DNA from: an uncultured Peptococcaceae bacterium | GTDB lineage: Bacteria; Bacillota; Peptococcia; Peptococcales; Peptococcaceae | Length of the DNA: 50,221 nt | NCBI GenBank assembly: GCA_900552455.1 | Contig: URZX01000018.1 | Span: 1 to 50,221, forward strand | Direction of reading: 5' to 3' | Shown: in pieces, positions 1 to 8,579 of the stretch | How the letters are laid out: each line of letters opens with the position of its first letter | How positions within the stretch are numbered: the first letter of the stretch is position 1 | Notes under the pieces: generated by a model | Databases searched by the model: none | Told to the model about the DNA's origin: nothing | The model's input: the letters and a program-made list of their open reading frames with translations, nothing else | Made by a program: the position numbers and the translations under genes

Positions 1-78
1 TTTGAAACAATATTTTTGTTATTTACCCTATCTACTTGACAGGGGGCGGTTCATCTTTTAGACATACGGAGGCTTTTT

Positions 79-750
79 TTAACACAAAGGCAGGGTGGCT
101 GTTTCCAGATTCAGCAAATCGGCATAATAAAGCGTGCCGGTTGAGACTGGGCGACCACAGAGATATTTGACAGCCAGAGACATTTGCAGCGCAGCGCAGA
201 GCGCTGGCGTGAAAGCGAGCGCGCTTTTGTCGCTGAGACGAGCGTCTGGCGGATAAAGCAGATCGATCAACGGCTCTTCAGGAAGATAGAGCGCTGCCTG
301 AGCGACCCAGCCGCGGATGGCGCCGTAAGCGACAGGCAGATTTGACGCAGCTGCTGCATATGCGAGCAGACGGCGTGATTCGATCGAATCGAGCGCGTCG
401 AAAACGAGATCGCAGCCAGCCAATAGTTCTGCCGCGTTGTCTGCATTCAGCATGACTGCGATCCCTTCACAGGAAATCTGGGGATTGACACGATGGATGT
501 GGGCAGCTGCCGCCTGTGCCTTGCTTTTTCCCAGTTGCGAACAGTCGCAGAGCAGCTGGCGATTGAGATTACTCTCTTCAAAAACATCGCCGTCGACAGC
601 GCGGATCGCGCCAAAACCAATGCGCGCTGCAAGATCGATAAGGTGTCCGCCAAGGCCACCGCAGCCGATAATCGCGATGCGTTTTGTCTGCAGAAGCGCG
701 CATTCCTCTTCACTGAGCGCAGGGATATTGCGGCTGTAGCGAGGCTCCAT
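79..750 (-). CDS. HesA/MoeB/ThiF-family E1-like adenylyltransferase
   Basis: A 223-aa ThiF-fold protein that would adenylate the C-terminal glycine of a small MoaD/ThiS sulfur carrier. Visible are the nucleotide-binding loop IIGCGGLG, the acidic strand end AVDGDVFEESNLNRQ (the Arg/Asn residues typical of E1-like enzymes) and LGKSKAQAAA. The paired CxxC zinc motifs of classical MoeB are absent, so it resembles the shorter HesA/ThiF type. The frame is open back to an ATG at 789, but ATG 750 is preceded by GGAGGTGG and lies 1 nt after the stop of the sulfur-carrier gene, so 750 is chosen. It is the last gene of the AOR operon, and its natural partner is the protein encoded just upstream. The role in tungsten-pterin dithiolene formation is inferred from context. 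Confidence 0.85.
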   Translation of the reverse strand: MEPRYSRNIPALSEEECALLQTKRIAIIGCGGLGGHLIDLAARIGFGAIRAVDGDVFEESNLNRQLLCDCSQLGKSKAQAAAAHIHRVNPQISCEGIAVMLNADNAAELLAGCDLVFDALDSIESRRLLAYAAAASNLPVAYGAIRGWVAQAALYLPEEPLIDLLYPPDARLSDKSALAFTPALCAALQMSLAVKYLCGRPVSTGTLYYADLLNLETATLPLC

Positions 751-751
751 A

Positions 752-973
752 TCAGCCACCTCCAACTGGCGGGAAAAGCGCGACGACATCGCCGTCTTTC
801 ACCGGAGATTCTGGTTTCTGGTGAAAGCCATTGATGAGCAGGATGGAAACTTCTTCCGGCGGGATGTCGAGCTTTGCGATGATATCGCCGGCACAGGTGA
901 TGCCCGCTGCATCCATCATCGTGATTTTGTCGCGTCCCTCGCGCAAAGTTGCAAATACACGGACTTCGATCAT
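752..973 (-). CDS. MoaD/ThiS-like sulfur carrier protein
   Basis: A 73-aa ubiquitin-fold protein with the typical opening MIEVRVFATLRE and a C-terminal tail ending PPVGGG, the Gly-Gly end that is adenylated and thiocarboxylated in this family. The start is supported by GGAGG 7 nt upstream. It lies between the AOR gene and the E1-like gene and is the only MoaD-like gene in the window, so it is the likely sulfur donor for the MoaE subunit encoded at 11.4 kb. A ThiS role cannot be excluded by sequence alone, but no thiamine gene is nearby. Confidence 0.85.
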   Translation of the reverse strand: MIEVRVFATLREGRDKITMMDAAGITCAGDIIAKLDIPPEEVSILLINGFHQKPESPVKDGDVVALFPPVGGG

Positions 974-1003
974 ATCAGGTCCTCCGTTTCCAATTCAAAA
1001 TAA

Positions 1004-1028
1004 GGGAGAGGTTCGGAAAACCTCTCCC
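1004..1028 (-). terminator. Intercistronic hairpin after the AOR gene
   Basis: A perfect 10-bp stem (GGGAGAGGTT / AACCTCTCCC) with a 5-nt loop, followed on the minus strand by TTATTTTG. It sits between the AOR stop and the sulfur-carrier start, so it probably terminates part of the transcripts or stabilises the AOR message, giving more enzyme than maturation protein. Confidence 0.7.
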
Positions 1029-1041
1029 GATTTTATGATAA

Positions 1042-2859
1042 TTATTTACCAACGCATTCGTCAAGACCGAGTTTTTTCAGCGTTTCATCTGTTGGGAAAG
1101 CGTTGACCCAGCCGCGTGCTTCATAATACTGAGGCAGCGTCAGAGGAAGCTGAGAAACCATCCCTTCAGAAGGCCCATCGGAAACCGGTTCTTCGAGTAA
1201 ACGTTTTGGCAGGCGGTCGTCTTCTGGCTTCATGCCGGCGGCTTTGTTGAACATACGCTCGATGTTGTAAATGCGGTCACCGATATTGAGCACTTCTTCA
1301 ACGGTCCAGGTTGTTCCAGTGGCAGCGTTGAGCAGATCTGTGTATTCCGGAGCGCCCATTGCAAAGGACGTAAAGAGGCAGTGACCCATCGAGTCGATGA
1401 CGGCGGTGAGATCCTGGAAGGTTTTTGCCCAGGCAGCTTTATCAGTGGTGACGGTGCGGTCGAGCTGTTCTGGTAAACCGAGCACTTCAGGAGAGATCAT
1501 ATAGCCGCGGACATGGCAACCGCCACGGTTGGAAGTCGCGTATGTGATACCAATACCTTGAATGGCGCGGGCGTCGTAGGCTGGCATTTCCTGTTTTTTG
1601 ACGCTCATGGAGATCTCTGGATGGCCATAGTGTTCGCAGAGACGGGCGGAGCCAGAGCTCATCAGCCACGCAAGTTCACTTTCAGGATCGCCCATGCGTT
1701 TCGTCCATTCGATGAGAGATTCTGTGTTGCCCCATTCGAGTGGGTAGCCGTCACATTCTTCTCCTGTGATATAGCCGCGCTGGTAGAGTTCCATCGCTGC
1801 GGCGATCGTACAAGGCGTGGAGATGGCGTCGAGACCATATTCGTTGCAGAGCATGTTGCAGATGTCGATGGTGTTGAGATCGTTGTTGCCGCAGTTGCCG
1901 CCGTATGCCCACAGAGGTTCATATTCAGGACCGCCGACAACCTTGTCGCCAACTTTGATAACGCGGGCGCAGGCGATTGGACAGCGGTAGCAGGCGCCGG
2001 CTTTGACAAGATACGTATCAGCCAGTGTTTCGCCGGAGATGTCATCGCCGTATTCGGCATAGGATCCCTGCCAGTTATTGGTTGGGAAAGCGCCGATGTT
2101 ATTGACAATATTGACCAGTACAGCAGTCCCCAGCTGACGAAGACCAGAACCTGTGACAGGGTTTTCTCTGATGACTTCCATCGCGCGCTTTGTTGCTTCT
2201 TTGAGGGCGTCGATGTCAGCGATGTTGTCGAGATTTTTACGGGTAGCGCGAACGACAATGGCTTTCAGTTTTTTGCTGCCCATAACAGCGCCGACACCGC
2301 TGCGACCAGCTGCGCGGTCTTTGTCATTCATGATGGCAGCGAGCAGCACTTTCTTTTCGCCGGCTGGACCAATGTTCAGCACCGAAAAATCCTGACCATG
2401 GCGTTCTTTGAGGGTATCGTCGATGAGCTCACTCTTCATGCCGACGAGATCAGATGCGTTGCGGATTTCGATCTTGTCGTCGTCGATGACAATGTAGGCC
2501 CATTCCGGCGCTTCCCCTTCAACGATGATGGCATCCCAGCCAGCATATTTCAGCTTTGCGCCCCAGATGCCACCAGAGTTGGAGCAGGCGATCATACCTG
2601 TGAGCGGAGATTTTGTCACGACCATGTAACGGCCGGTGGATGGTGCAGCAGCGCCAGTCATTGGACCAGTGATGTAGATGAGCTGGTTTTCCGGAGAAAG
2701 TGGATCAACGGTTGCGACTCCAGCATCGTAAAGCATTTTTGTACCAAGACCTCGACCGCCGATAAATTTATGGGCGAGTTCCATGTCGAGAGGTTCGACA
2801 GAGATGTCACCGGTTGTGAGATTAATGCGTGCGATTTTTTCGTAGTAAGCGCCTGACAT
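1042..2859 (-). CDS. aor: Tungsten-containing aldehyde:ferredoxin oxidoreductase
   Basis: A 605-aa enzyme of the AOR family, oxidising aldehydes to carboxylates with ferredoxin (or catalysing the reverse reaction) using a tungsten bis-pyranopterin and one [4Fe-4S] cluster. The N-terminal part has the family signature FIGGRGLGTKMLYD. Cluster cysteines are at C290, C293 and C297 (GACYRCPIACARV) and at C494 (DSMGHC), matching the spacing and nearly the numbering of the Pyrococcus furiosus enzyme. The length is normal for the family. GAGGAGG precedes the ATG. No signal peptide is seen, so it is cytoplasmic. It heads a three-gene operon with the sulfur carrier and E1-like genes and diverges from the regulator/moeA operon. 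The presence of tupABC nearby favours tungsten over molybdenum. The physiological aldehyde cannot be read from sequence. Confidence 0.95.
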   Translation of the reverse strand: MSGAYYEKIARINLTTGDISVEPLDMELAHKFIGGRGLGTKMLYDAGVATVDPLSPENQLIYITGPMTGAAAPSTGRYMVVTKSPLTGMIACSNSGGIWGAKLKYAGWDAIIVEGEAPEWAYIVIDDDKIEIRNASDLVGMKSELIDDTLKERHGQDFSVLNIGPAGEKKVLLAAIMNDKDRAAGRSGVGAVMGSKKLKAIVVRATRKNLDNIADIDALKEATKRAMEVIRENPVTGSGLRQLGTAVLVNIVNNIGAFPTNNWQGSYAEYGDDISGETLADTYLVKAGACYRCPIACARVIKVGDKVVGGPEYEPLWAYGGNCGNNDLNTIDICNMLCNEYGLDAISTPCTIAAAMELYQRGYITGEECDGYPLEWGNTESLIEWTKRMGDPESELAWLMSSGSARLCEHYGHPEISMSVKKQEMPAYDARAIQGIGITYATSNRGGCHVRGYMISPEVLGLPEQLDRTVTTDKAAWAKTFQDLTAVIDSMGHCLFTSFAMGAPEYTDLLNAATGTTWTVEEVLNIGDRIYNIERMFNKAAGMKPEDDRLPKRLLEEPVSDGPSEGMVSQLPLTLPQYYEARGWVNAFPTDETLKKLGLDECVGK

Positions 2860-2930
2860 AGTAGATTCCTCCTCTAAATGATTTATGAAAAAGCTATTAT
2901 ATATAGTATATTCAGACTTCTCTATCTATT

Positions 2931-2958
2931 ATTATAGATGGCTAAAATTCAATAACAA
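2931..2958 (-). promoter_or_regulatory. Probable promoter of the AOR operon
   Basis: On the minus strand TTGTTA (2958-2953), a 16-bp spacer and a perfect TATAAT (2936-2931). Transcription would give a leader of about 65 nt before the AOR ATG. The pair of 10-bp repeats at 2977-2996 lies just upstream of the -35 box, an activator-like position. Confidence 0.55.
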
Positions 2959-2976
2959 GATGAAGATGAAAGGTTC

Positions 2977-3070
2977 GCGTGAAACAGCACGAAAAGGGCT
3001 GTCTTCATACGAACTATTTCAAAGTTTTATTCAACTTGATGCGTGAAATGATACGAAATGACGCGAACTA
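2977..3070. promoter_or_regulatory. Tandem 10-bp direct repeats (candidate regulator sites)
   Basis: Between the divergent AOR and regulator promoters are 10-bp units with a shared core YGAAM, placed head to tail. Two are at 2977-2996 (GCGTGAAACA, GCACGAAAAG), one is at 3007-3016 (ATACGAACTA) and three are at 3041-3070 (GCGTGAAATG, ATACGAAATG, ACGCGAACTA). Similar triplets occur upstream of tupA. The one-helical-turn spacing suits a protein that polymerises head to tail on one face of DNA. The regulator at 3170 is the obvious candidate, by inference. Confidence 0.65.
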
Positions 3071-3095
3071 ATACCCGTTTGGCCGGTAGGAAAAC

Positions 3096-3124
3096 TTGAG
3101 AGAAAATTGAAAAAACCGTATAAT
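3096..3124 (+). promoter_or_regulatory. Promoter of the regulator/moeA operon
   Basis: TTGAGA (3096-3101), a 17-bp spacer and TATAAT (3119-3124), about 40 bp upstream of the regulator start. The triple 10-bp repeat ends 25 bp upstream of the -35 box. Confidence 0.75.
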
Positions 3125-3169
3125 AATGGCAAGAGAACAGTTATATAACAGAAGATAGGGGGACACAGA

Positions 3170-4105
3170 ATGGCTCAGAATAAATCCTTATCAACCCAGG
3201 AAGTTGCTGACATTCTCCATGTCAGCAAATCTACGATTTATGATCTTATTCGCCGCGGCGAGATCCGGTCCTACAAGATCGGCCGCAAGGTGCGTTTCAC
3301 GCAGGACGATGTGGACGCATACATCGCCCGTTCCCGCAGTGAAAATTCTGCCCGCGGAGTGAAAAAGATTGATACGCATTCAACGTTATTGACGCCTCCA
3401 GAGAGTGAGGCGCCAGATTTGATCATTGCTGGACAGGATGTGGTATTGGATATACTGGCAAATTTTTTACATCAGAGTGGGGTGGTCACGGCACGCACGT
3501 ATCTTTCCGGTTTTGAGGGCTTGTTGTCGCTGTATCAGGATAAGGTGCATGTTTGCGCCTGCCATCTTTTCGATGGCGAAGGGTATAATGCCTCATATGT
3601 GCGCAGCTTGATGCCCGGCGTGCCGGCTGTGCTCATTAATCTTTCCTATCGTCTGCAGGGATTTTATGTGCAGAAGGGGAATCCAAAAGGAATCACTGGT
3701 TGGCAGGATCTGGCGCGTGACGATCTGACGATTCTCAATCGCCGTCCTGGCTCCAGCTCGCGCATTTTGCTCGATGTGCAGCTGAAAAAACTCGGCATTT
3801 CTTCTGCATCCCTAAAAGGGTACGATCATATTGTAAAATCGCATCTCACGGCTGCGGCGGCGGTGGCGGAGGGAGAAGCGGATCTGGCGCTGGGAACAGA
3901 GCGTATTTCAACGCAGATCGATGGGATCGACTTCATCCCGCTTTTAAAAGAAAGTTATGATCTTGTTGTACGCAAGTCGCTGCTTGAAACATCAGTGGGC
4001 CAGAAGCTCGAAGAGGTTCTGGTGTCTCCAATATTTCACAGGGAATTGGCGCACTTTACCGGAAACGATTATCGTGATCTTGGAAAAATCATTGAGGAAG
4101 TGTGA
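3170..4105 (+). CDS. Excisionase-type HTH regulator with periplasmic-binding-protein-like oxyanion sensor domain
   Basis: A 311-aa predicted cytoplasmic regulator. Residues about 7-55 form a MerR/excisionase-like winged HTH (LSTQEVADILHVSKSTIYDL, then YKIGRKVRF and a DVDAYI helix). Residues about 80-300 match the PBP-like domain found in molybdate/tungstate-linked proteins (COG1910 type), with GWQDL, NRRPGSSSRILLD and EGEADLALGTERI. There is no signal peptide, so this domain would sense an intracellular ligand, plausibly tungstate or molybdate. The start is supported by AGGGGG upstream. It is first in a co-oriented operon with moeA genes and diverges from AOR. It is a good candidate for binding the 10-bp repeats here and at tupA. 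Ligand and sign of regulation are inferred. Confidence 0.85.
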   Translation: MAQNKSLSTQEVADILHVSKSTIYDLIRRGEIRSYKIGRKVRFTQDDVDAYIARSRSENSARGVKKIDTHSTLLTPPESEAPDLIIAGQDVVLDILANFLHQSGVVTARTYLSGFEGLLSLYQDKVHVCACHLFDGEGYNASYVRSLMPGVPAVLINLSYRLQGFYVQKGNPKGITGWQDLARDDLTILNRRPGSSSRILLDVQLKKLGISSASLKGYDHIVKSHLTAAAAVAEGEADLALGTERISTQIDGIDFIPLLKESYDLVVRKSLLETSVGQKLEEVLVSPIFHRELAHFTGNDYRDLGKIIEEV

Positions 4106-4107
4106 AT

Positions 4108-5331
4108 ATGTTAGAAGTAAAAACGCCCGACGAAGTTTTGCAGGTGATTGATGCTGAGTTTTTGCCGCTCGCTGATCGCGTGGAAGCTGTCCCGCTGGCA
4201 CAAGCCATTGGTCGCGTGCTTGCGGAAGATGTGGTGACGACGGAATATGTGCCGGATTTTAATCGCTCAACTGTTGATGGCTATGCTCTGCGAGCACGCG
4301 ATACATTCGGCTGCAGCGACGCGATCCCCGCGATCCTGCCACTGGCTGGTGAGGTATTGATGGGTGAGGAAGCAGCTGCACCGCTTGCCGCAGAAACCTG
4401 TGTCTATGTTCCGACTGGTGGTGCGGTGCCAGAAGGCGCCGACAGTGTGGTGATGATCGAATACACCGAGGATTACGGAGACGGTACGATCGGAATCGCA
4501 AAGTCAACAGCGCCTGGGCAAAATATGATTTTCCGTGGCGACGATGTTTATCCGGGAAAAACCATTCTCCAGAAAGGACGTGTGCTTGGTTCTCAGGATA
4601 TCGGCGCGCTGGCAGCGATCGGAAAAACAACGGTGTATGTTGCACGAAAACTGCGCGTCGGTGTTATTTCGACGGGTGACGAGCTTGTTCCTCCGGAACA
4701 GTCACCGGGACCGGGGCAGGTGCGTGATGTCAACAGTCCGATGCTGGCTGCGATGTTGCAGGCTTTTGGTGCACAGGTAAAAGAATACGGCATCGTTGTT
4801 GATAACGCTGCGCTGCTTGCAGAAAAGGTGGACCGCGCGCTGGAGGAATGCGATGCGGTATTGCTTTCCGGTGGCAGCAGCGTTGGTGTGAAAGATGCAA
4901 CCTGCCGCATCATCGAAGAACGCGGCACGCTGCTTTTTCATGGGATTGCTGTGAAGCCTGGGAAACCGACGATTTTTGGCAAGGATGAAAACAAACCGAT
5001 GATCGGTTTGCCAGGACATCCGGTGGCTGCGTATTTTATTACGAAGCTGTTTGTGTTGCCACTTTTGGCGCGTTTGCAGGGGCGCACAATGCATCATTAC
5101 ACGGTGACGGCGAGCTTAAGCGAAAACATTGGTGCCAATGATGGCCGCGCACTTTATCAGTCCTGTCATCTGGAAGAAAATGCAGAGGGGCTTATCGCCT
5201 ATCCGATCCGAGGAAAATCCGGCCTGATCACAACGCTCGCCGGCAGCGATGGCTATTTTTGCATCGATCGCGACTGTGAAGGGCTGCCAAAAGGCGCTGA
5301 AATACAAGTAACGATTTGTTCAGGAGATTAA
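4108..5331 (+). CDS. moeA: Molybdopterin molybdenumtransferase MoeA (tungsten/molybdenum insertion)
   Basis: A 407-aa MoeA that inserts the metal into adenylylated pyranopterin. Recognisable parts are FNRSTVDGYALRARD near the N-terminus, the domain III core STGDELV and SGGSSVGVKD, and GLPGHPVAAY, followed by a C-terminal beta-domain. A GTG at 4102 is in frame, but GAGGAAG sits 7 nt before ATG 4108, so the ATG is chosen; the gene starts 2 nt after the regulator stop. Two MoeA proteins in one operon often go with organisms handling both Mo and W. Which metal this copy serves is not determinable here. Confidence 0.92.
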   Translation: MLEVKTPDEVLQVIDAEFLPLADRVEAVPLAQAIGRVLAEDVVTTEYVPDFNRSTVDGYALRARDTFGCSDAIPAILPLAGEVLMGEEAAAPLAAETCVYVPTGGAVPEGADSVVMIEYTEDYGDGTIGIAKSTAPGQNMIFRGDDVYPGKTILQKGRVLGSQDIGALAAIGKTTVYVARKLRVGVISTGDELVPPEQSPGPGQVRDVNSPMLAAMLQAFGAQVKEYGIVVDNAALLAEKVDRALEECDAVLLSGGSSVGVKDATCRIIEERGTLLFHGIAVKPGKPTIFGKDENKPMIGLPGHPVAAYFITKLFVLPLLARLQGRTMHHYTVTASLSENIGANDGRALYQSCHLEENAEGLIAYPIRGKSGLITTLAGSDGYFCIDRDCEGLPKGAEIQVTICSGD

Positions 5332-5335
5332 AATT

Positions 5336-7246
5336 ATGGGATTTGAATATTTAACAAATGTACCGCTTGACGAAGCGCGCGGAGAATATCTGGCACGTCT
5401 GCAGGAAAATGGTTTTGCTGGTCAGACGGAAATGGTTTCTGTACAGAACGCTTTCGGGCGCATTACGGCGCGCGCTGTTTATGCAGCGATTTGCGCACCA
5501 CATTATGCGGCGAGCGCAATGGACGGGATTGCTGTTCATGCAAAGGACACCTTTGGCGCTACGGAAACGACGCCGGTGCGTTTAACGCCACAGCAATATA
5601 TGGTCGTAGATACTGGTGATCCGGTGCCGGAAGACTGTGATGCGGTCATCATGGTGGAAGATATTGTGCGCGGTGAAGATGAGGCGGTGACGATCTATGC
5701 AGCTGCTGCTCCGTGGCAGCATATCCGACAGATTGGCGAAGACATCTGTGCCGGGGAGATGATCCTCGCTTCTTATATGGAAGTGACACCAGCAGCTATT
5801 GGCGCGATGATCGCTGGTGGTGTTTTGGAGATAGAGGTCATAAAAAAGCCAGTTATTGGAATCATTCCGACTGGTGATGAGATCGTGGCACCATGTGCCG
5901 ATCCAAAACCAGGAGATATCCTTGAGTTTAATTCGTCGATCTTTTCAGCGATGGTGCAGGAATGGGGCGCTGAAGCGAAAACCTATCCGATCGTGCCGGA
6001 TCGCTTTGATGCGATTCGTGAAATGGTTGCGGGAGCGGCCGATGAGTGCGACATTGTGCTTCTGAATGCGGGATCCTCAGCGGGACGAGAGGATTATTCT
6101 GTGTCTGTGATCCGCGAGCTTGGTGACGTGGTTTATCATGGTATTGCCATCAAGCCTGGGAAACCGGCTATTTTGGGATTGCGTGGCACTGTGCCAATCC
6201 TTGGGGTGCCTGGTTATCCAGTTAGCGGCATCATTGTGATCGAAGAATTGCTGAAACCACTCGTTGCTGAATGGTTCCACAGCAATACGGCGCCTGTTCA
6301 GCTGGCGACGGCGACACTCACACGCCCTGTTGTCAGCGGCTTAAAATATCAGGAATTTGTACGTGTGCGCATGGGCGAAGTTGGTGGAAAACTTACGGCG
6401 TCGCCGCTTAGCCGTGGTGCGGGCGTTGTGTCTTCATTCATGAAAGCGGACGGCATTCTCGAAGTGCCACAAGGCACAGAAGGCTATGAAGCTGGTGAAG
6501 AGGTGCAGGTGCGGCTCTTGAGCACGCCGGAAAAACTGCAGAATACTCTCGTTGTCATCGGCAGCCACGATCCCTTGCTCGATGAAGTGGCAGATATGAT
6601 GCATCGAGCCGATCCGACGGTTTTCATGAGCAGTTCTCACGTTGGCTCTATGGGCGGGATCATGGCGATCCGTCGCGGCGAGGCGCATGCAGGTGGCTGT
6701 CACTTGCTCGATACAGAGACAGGTGTGTACAATCTGTCCTTCCTGAAAAAATATTTTCCAAATGGCGGGATCCGTCTTGTCCGCTGTGTTGGCCGTCAGC
6801 AGGGACTGATGCTTGCCAAAGGCAATCCACTGGATATAAAAGAATTTGCAGATATCGCCAAAAATGGTGTGCGCTATGTCAATCGTCAGAAGGGGTCTGG
6901 CACACGCGTGCTGATGGATTATCTTTGCGAGCAATATGCTGTGAATGTTGGCGATATTTATGGCTATGAGCGTGAAGAGCTGACGCATACGTCTGTAGCT
7001 GCTCAAATCGCAAACGGCAGCGCTGATGCGGGCATGGGGATTTATTCAGCAGCGCAGCTGTATGATCTGGATTTTCTGCCGATCTGTATTGAAGAATACG
7101 ATCTTATTATCCCGGATCATGCCTGGGAAACGCCGGTTGTTCAGCAATTGATCGCGACGCTGAAGAGCCCTGCATTCAGGGAAAAGATGCTTGCCATGGG
7201 CGGCTATACGGTCGATCATCCTGGCGAGATCATTTCGCTCGATTGA
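5336..7246 (+). CDS. MoeA fused to a C-terminal PBP-like (COG1910-type) domain
   Basis: A 636-aa two-part protein. Residues 1 to about 400 are a full MoeA with SAMDGIAVHAKDTFG, PTGDEIV, NAGSSAGREDYS and GVPGYPVSG. Residues about 405-636 are a PBP-like domain with VVIGSHDPLLDEVADM, RQKGSGTRVLMDYL and GSADAGMGIYSAA, the same type as in the regulator at 3170. The gene follows moeA after 4 nt and has AGGAGA upstream. The fusion is a known family architecture. The added domain could bind tungstate or molybdate and pass it to the MoeA active site, or gate metal choice; that role is inference. It lacks a signal peptide and is predicted cytoplasmic. Confidence 0.9.
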   Translation: MGFEYLTNVPLDEARGEYLARLQENGFAGQTEMVSVQNAFGRITARAVYAAICAPHYAASAMDGIAVHAKDTFGATETTPVRLTPQQYMVVDTGDPVPEDCDAVIMVEDIVRGEDEAVTIYAAAAPWQHIRQIGEDICAGEMILASYMEVTPAAIGAMIAGGVLEIEVIKKPVIGIIPTGDEIVAPCADPKPGDILEFNSSIFSAMVQEWGAEAKTYPIVPDRFDAIREMVAGAADECDIVLLNAGSSAGREDYSVSVIRELGDVVYHGIAIKPGKPAILGLRGTVPILGVPGYPVSGIIVIEELLKPLVAEWFHSNTAPVQLATATLTRPVVSGLKYQEFVRVRMGEVGGKLTASPLSRGAGVVSSFMKADGILEVPQGTEGYEAGEEVQVRLLSTPEKLQNTLVVIGSHDPLLDEVADMMHRADPTVFMSSSHVGSMGGIMAIRRGEAHAGGCHLLDTETGVYNLSFLKKYFPNGGIRLVRCVGRQQGLMLAKGNPLDIKEFADIAKNGVRYVNRQKGSGTRVLMDYLCEQYAVNVGDIYGYEREELTHTSVAAQIANGSADAGMGIYSAAQLYDLDFLPICIEEYDLIIPDHAWETPVVQQLIATLKSPAFREKMLAMGGYTVDHPGEIISLD

Positions 7247-7247
7247 G

Positions 7248-8579
7248 ATGGAATGGGTCGATGTCGTTGTCATTGGCGGAGGTGTGCTCGGTGCGTTTGC
7301 AGCGCGCAATCTTCGTCGATGGCGATTGGAAACGCTGCTCACCTGCGCAGAGGTGGACGTCTGTATGGGGATCACCCGCGCCAATTCGGCGATCGTGTAC
7401 AGCGGCTGTGATAACAAGCCTGGGAGTCTTAAAGCCGAGATGACGGTTGCGGCGAACAGAAATTTTGCCAAGCTTTGTGATGAGCTGGCGGTTCCTTTTA
7501 AGCGCTGCGGCAGTCTTTTGGTTGCTGATGGGTCAGAATCAGAAGCGGTGCTTCACAAAAAATTAAAACAGGGGCGCGAAAATGGTGTGCCAGATCTGCG
7601 CATTCTTTCTGGTGAAGAAGCGCGGGCGCTGGAGCCAATGCTTGCAGAATCTGTGACGGCAGCGCTCTTGGCGCCGTCGAGCGGCACTGTCAATCCGTGG
7701 CAGCTTGGTATCGCAGCTTACGAGAATGCTGTGCAAAATGGCTGTCGTGCGAAAATGGGCTGTGAGGTTCGGCAGATACGAAGAGAAAAAGACGGCTATG
7801 TCCTTGAAACAGACGCTGAAACATTTCATTGCCGTGCCGTTGTCAATGCGGCTGGTTTGGCAGCGGCTGCATTGCAGGAAAGCTGTTTTCCACCATCGAT
7901 TCGGCTGGCGCTTGACGCGGCTGATTATCTTGTGCTTGATAAAAATACGCCAGCTCCACGGCACATTCTTTTTCAGGAGTGCTCCAATGGAAAGGGCGTA
8001 ACTGTTGTGCCAACTGTTGAGGGAACGCTGCTTCTTGAATCACCAGCGCGCCCTCTTACTGGCGAGCGCTGGGCGACGAGTCGAGAGGGCTTGACGACGC
8101 TGCGCCATCTTGCTAAAGTTATGTTACCGGAGCTTGCAGTGGAGCGGCAGATCCGTTCCTTTGCAGCTGTGCGCCCAAATCCCTATGTTGTCAATTCTGA
8201 GAAGACGCGGCTGCACGATTTCGTGATTGCCGCGCCAGCAGAGAATTTTATTAGCCTGATCGGCGTGAAAACACCTGGGCTGACTTGTGCGGATGCACTT
8301 GGTAACGAGGTCGCCAGGCGTATCGCCACCGCGCTGGGTGCTGAATTAAATGAAAATTTTTCGCCGAGCCGCAAAGTGCTCGTGCAAAAGGATGACGAGA
8401 TCGTTTGTCAATGCGAGCAGATCAGCAAGGGCGAGATCCTTGCGGCGATCGCTCGTGGTGCGCATACGCTGGATGGCGTCAAGCATCGCACCGGTAGTGG
8501 ACTTGGGCGTTGTCAAGGCAGCCGCTGTCGTGCGCACATTGAGGCGCTGCTAGAGGAGGCTAAACATGGAACGCTGTGA
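7248..8579 (+). CDS. GlpA-like FAD-dependent oxidoreductase with C-terminal BFD-type [2Fe-2S] domain
   Basis: A 443-aa flavoprotein. The N-terminus has the FAD dinucleotide fold (VVVIGGGVLGAFAARNL) and a DAO/GlpA-like body. The last about 60 residues carry the four-cysteine BFD-like motif: IVCQCEQI followed by GLGRCQGSRC. A frame extension to 7191 exists, but ATG 7248, one nucleotide after the moeA-fusion stop, gives the proper flavoprotein N-terminus. It overlaps the next flavoprotein by 14 nt, so the two are co-translated and probably form a complex, as GlpA/GlpB-like pairs do. Family members act on glycerol-3-phosphate or related 2-hydroxyacids; inside a tungsten-cofactor operon an electron-transfer role connected with AOR is possible but unproven. 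Confidence 0.8.
   Translation: MEWVDVVVIGGGVLGAFAARNLRRWRLETLLTCAEVDVCMGITRANSAIVYSGCDNKPGSLKAEMTVAANRNFAKLCDELAVPFKRCGSLLVADGSESEAVLHKKLKQGRENGVPDLRILSGEEARALEPMLAESVTAALLAPSSGTVNPWQLGIAAYENAVQNGCRAKMGCEVRQIRREKDGYVLETDAETFHCRAVVNAAGLAAAALQESCFPPSIRLALDAADYLVLDKNTPAPRHILFQECSNGKGVTVVPTVEGTLLLESPARPLTGERWATSREGLTTLRHLAKVMLPELAVERQIRSFAAVRPNPYVVNSEKTRLHDFVIAAPAENFISLIGVKTPGLTCADALGNEVARRIATALGAELNENFSPSRKVLVQKDDEIVCQCEQISKGEILAAIARGAHTLDGVKHRTGSGLGRCQGSRCRAHIEALLEEAKHGTL

Noticed and set aside
1..78. A further gene left of the E1-like gene
   Set aside because: Only 78 bp are visible, with short frames and no hairpin or start that can be trusted.
1513..2856. 447-codon open frame opposite the AOR gene
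   Set aside because: It is antisense to a clear AOR with all cluster cysteines, has no ribosome site, and its composition is the mirror of the real gene.
2977..3070. CRISPR-like reading of the short repeats
   Set aside because: Units are only 10 bp, contiguous, without spacers, and no cas genes are present; regulatory sites fit better.
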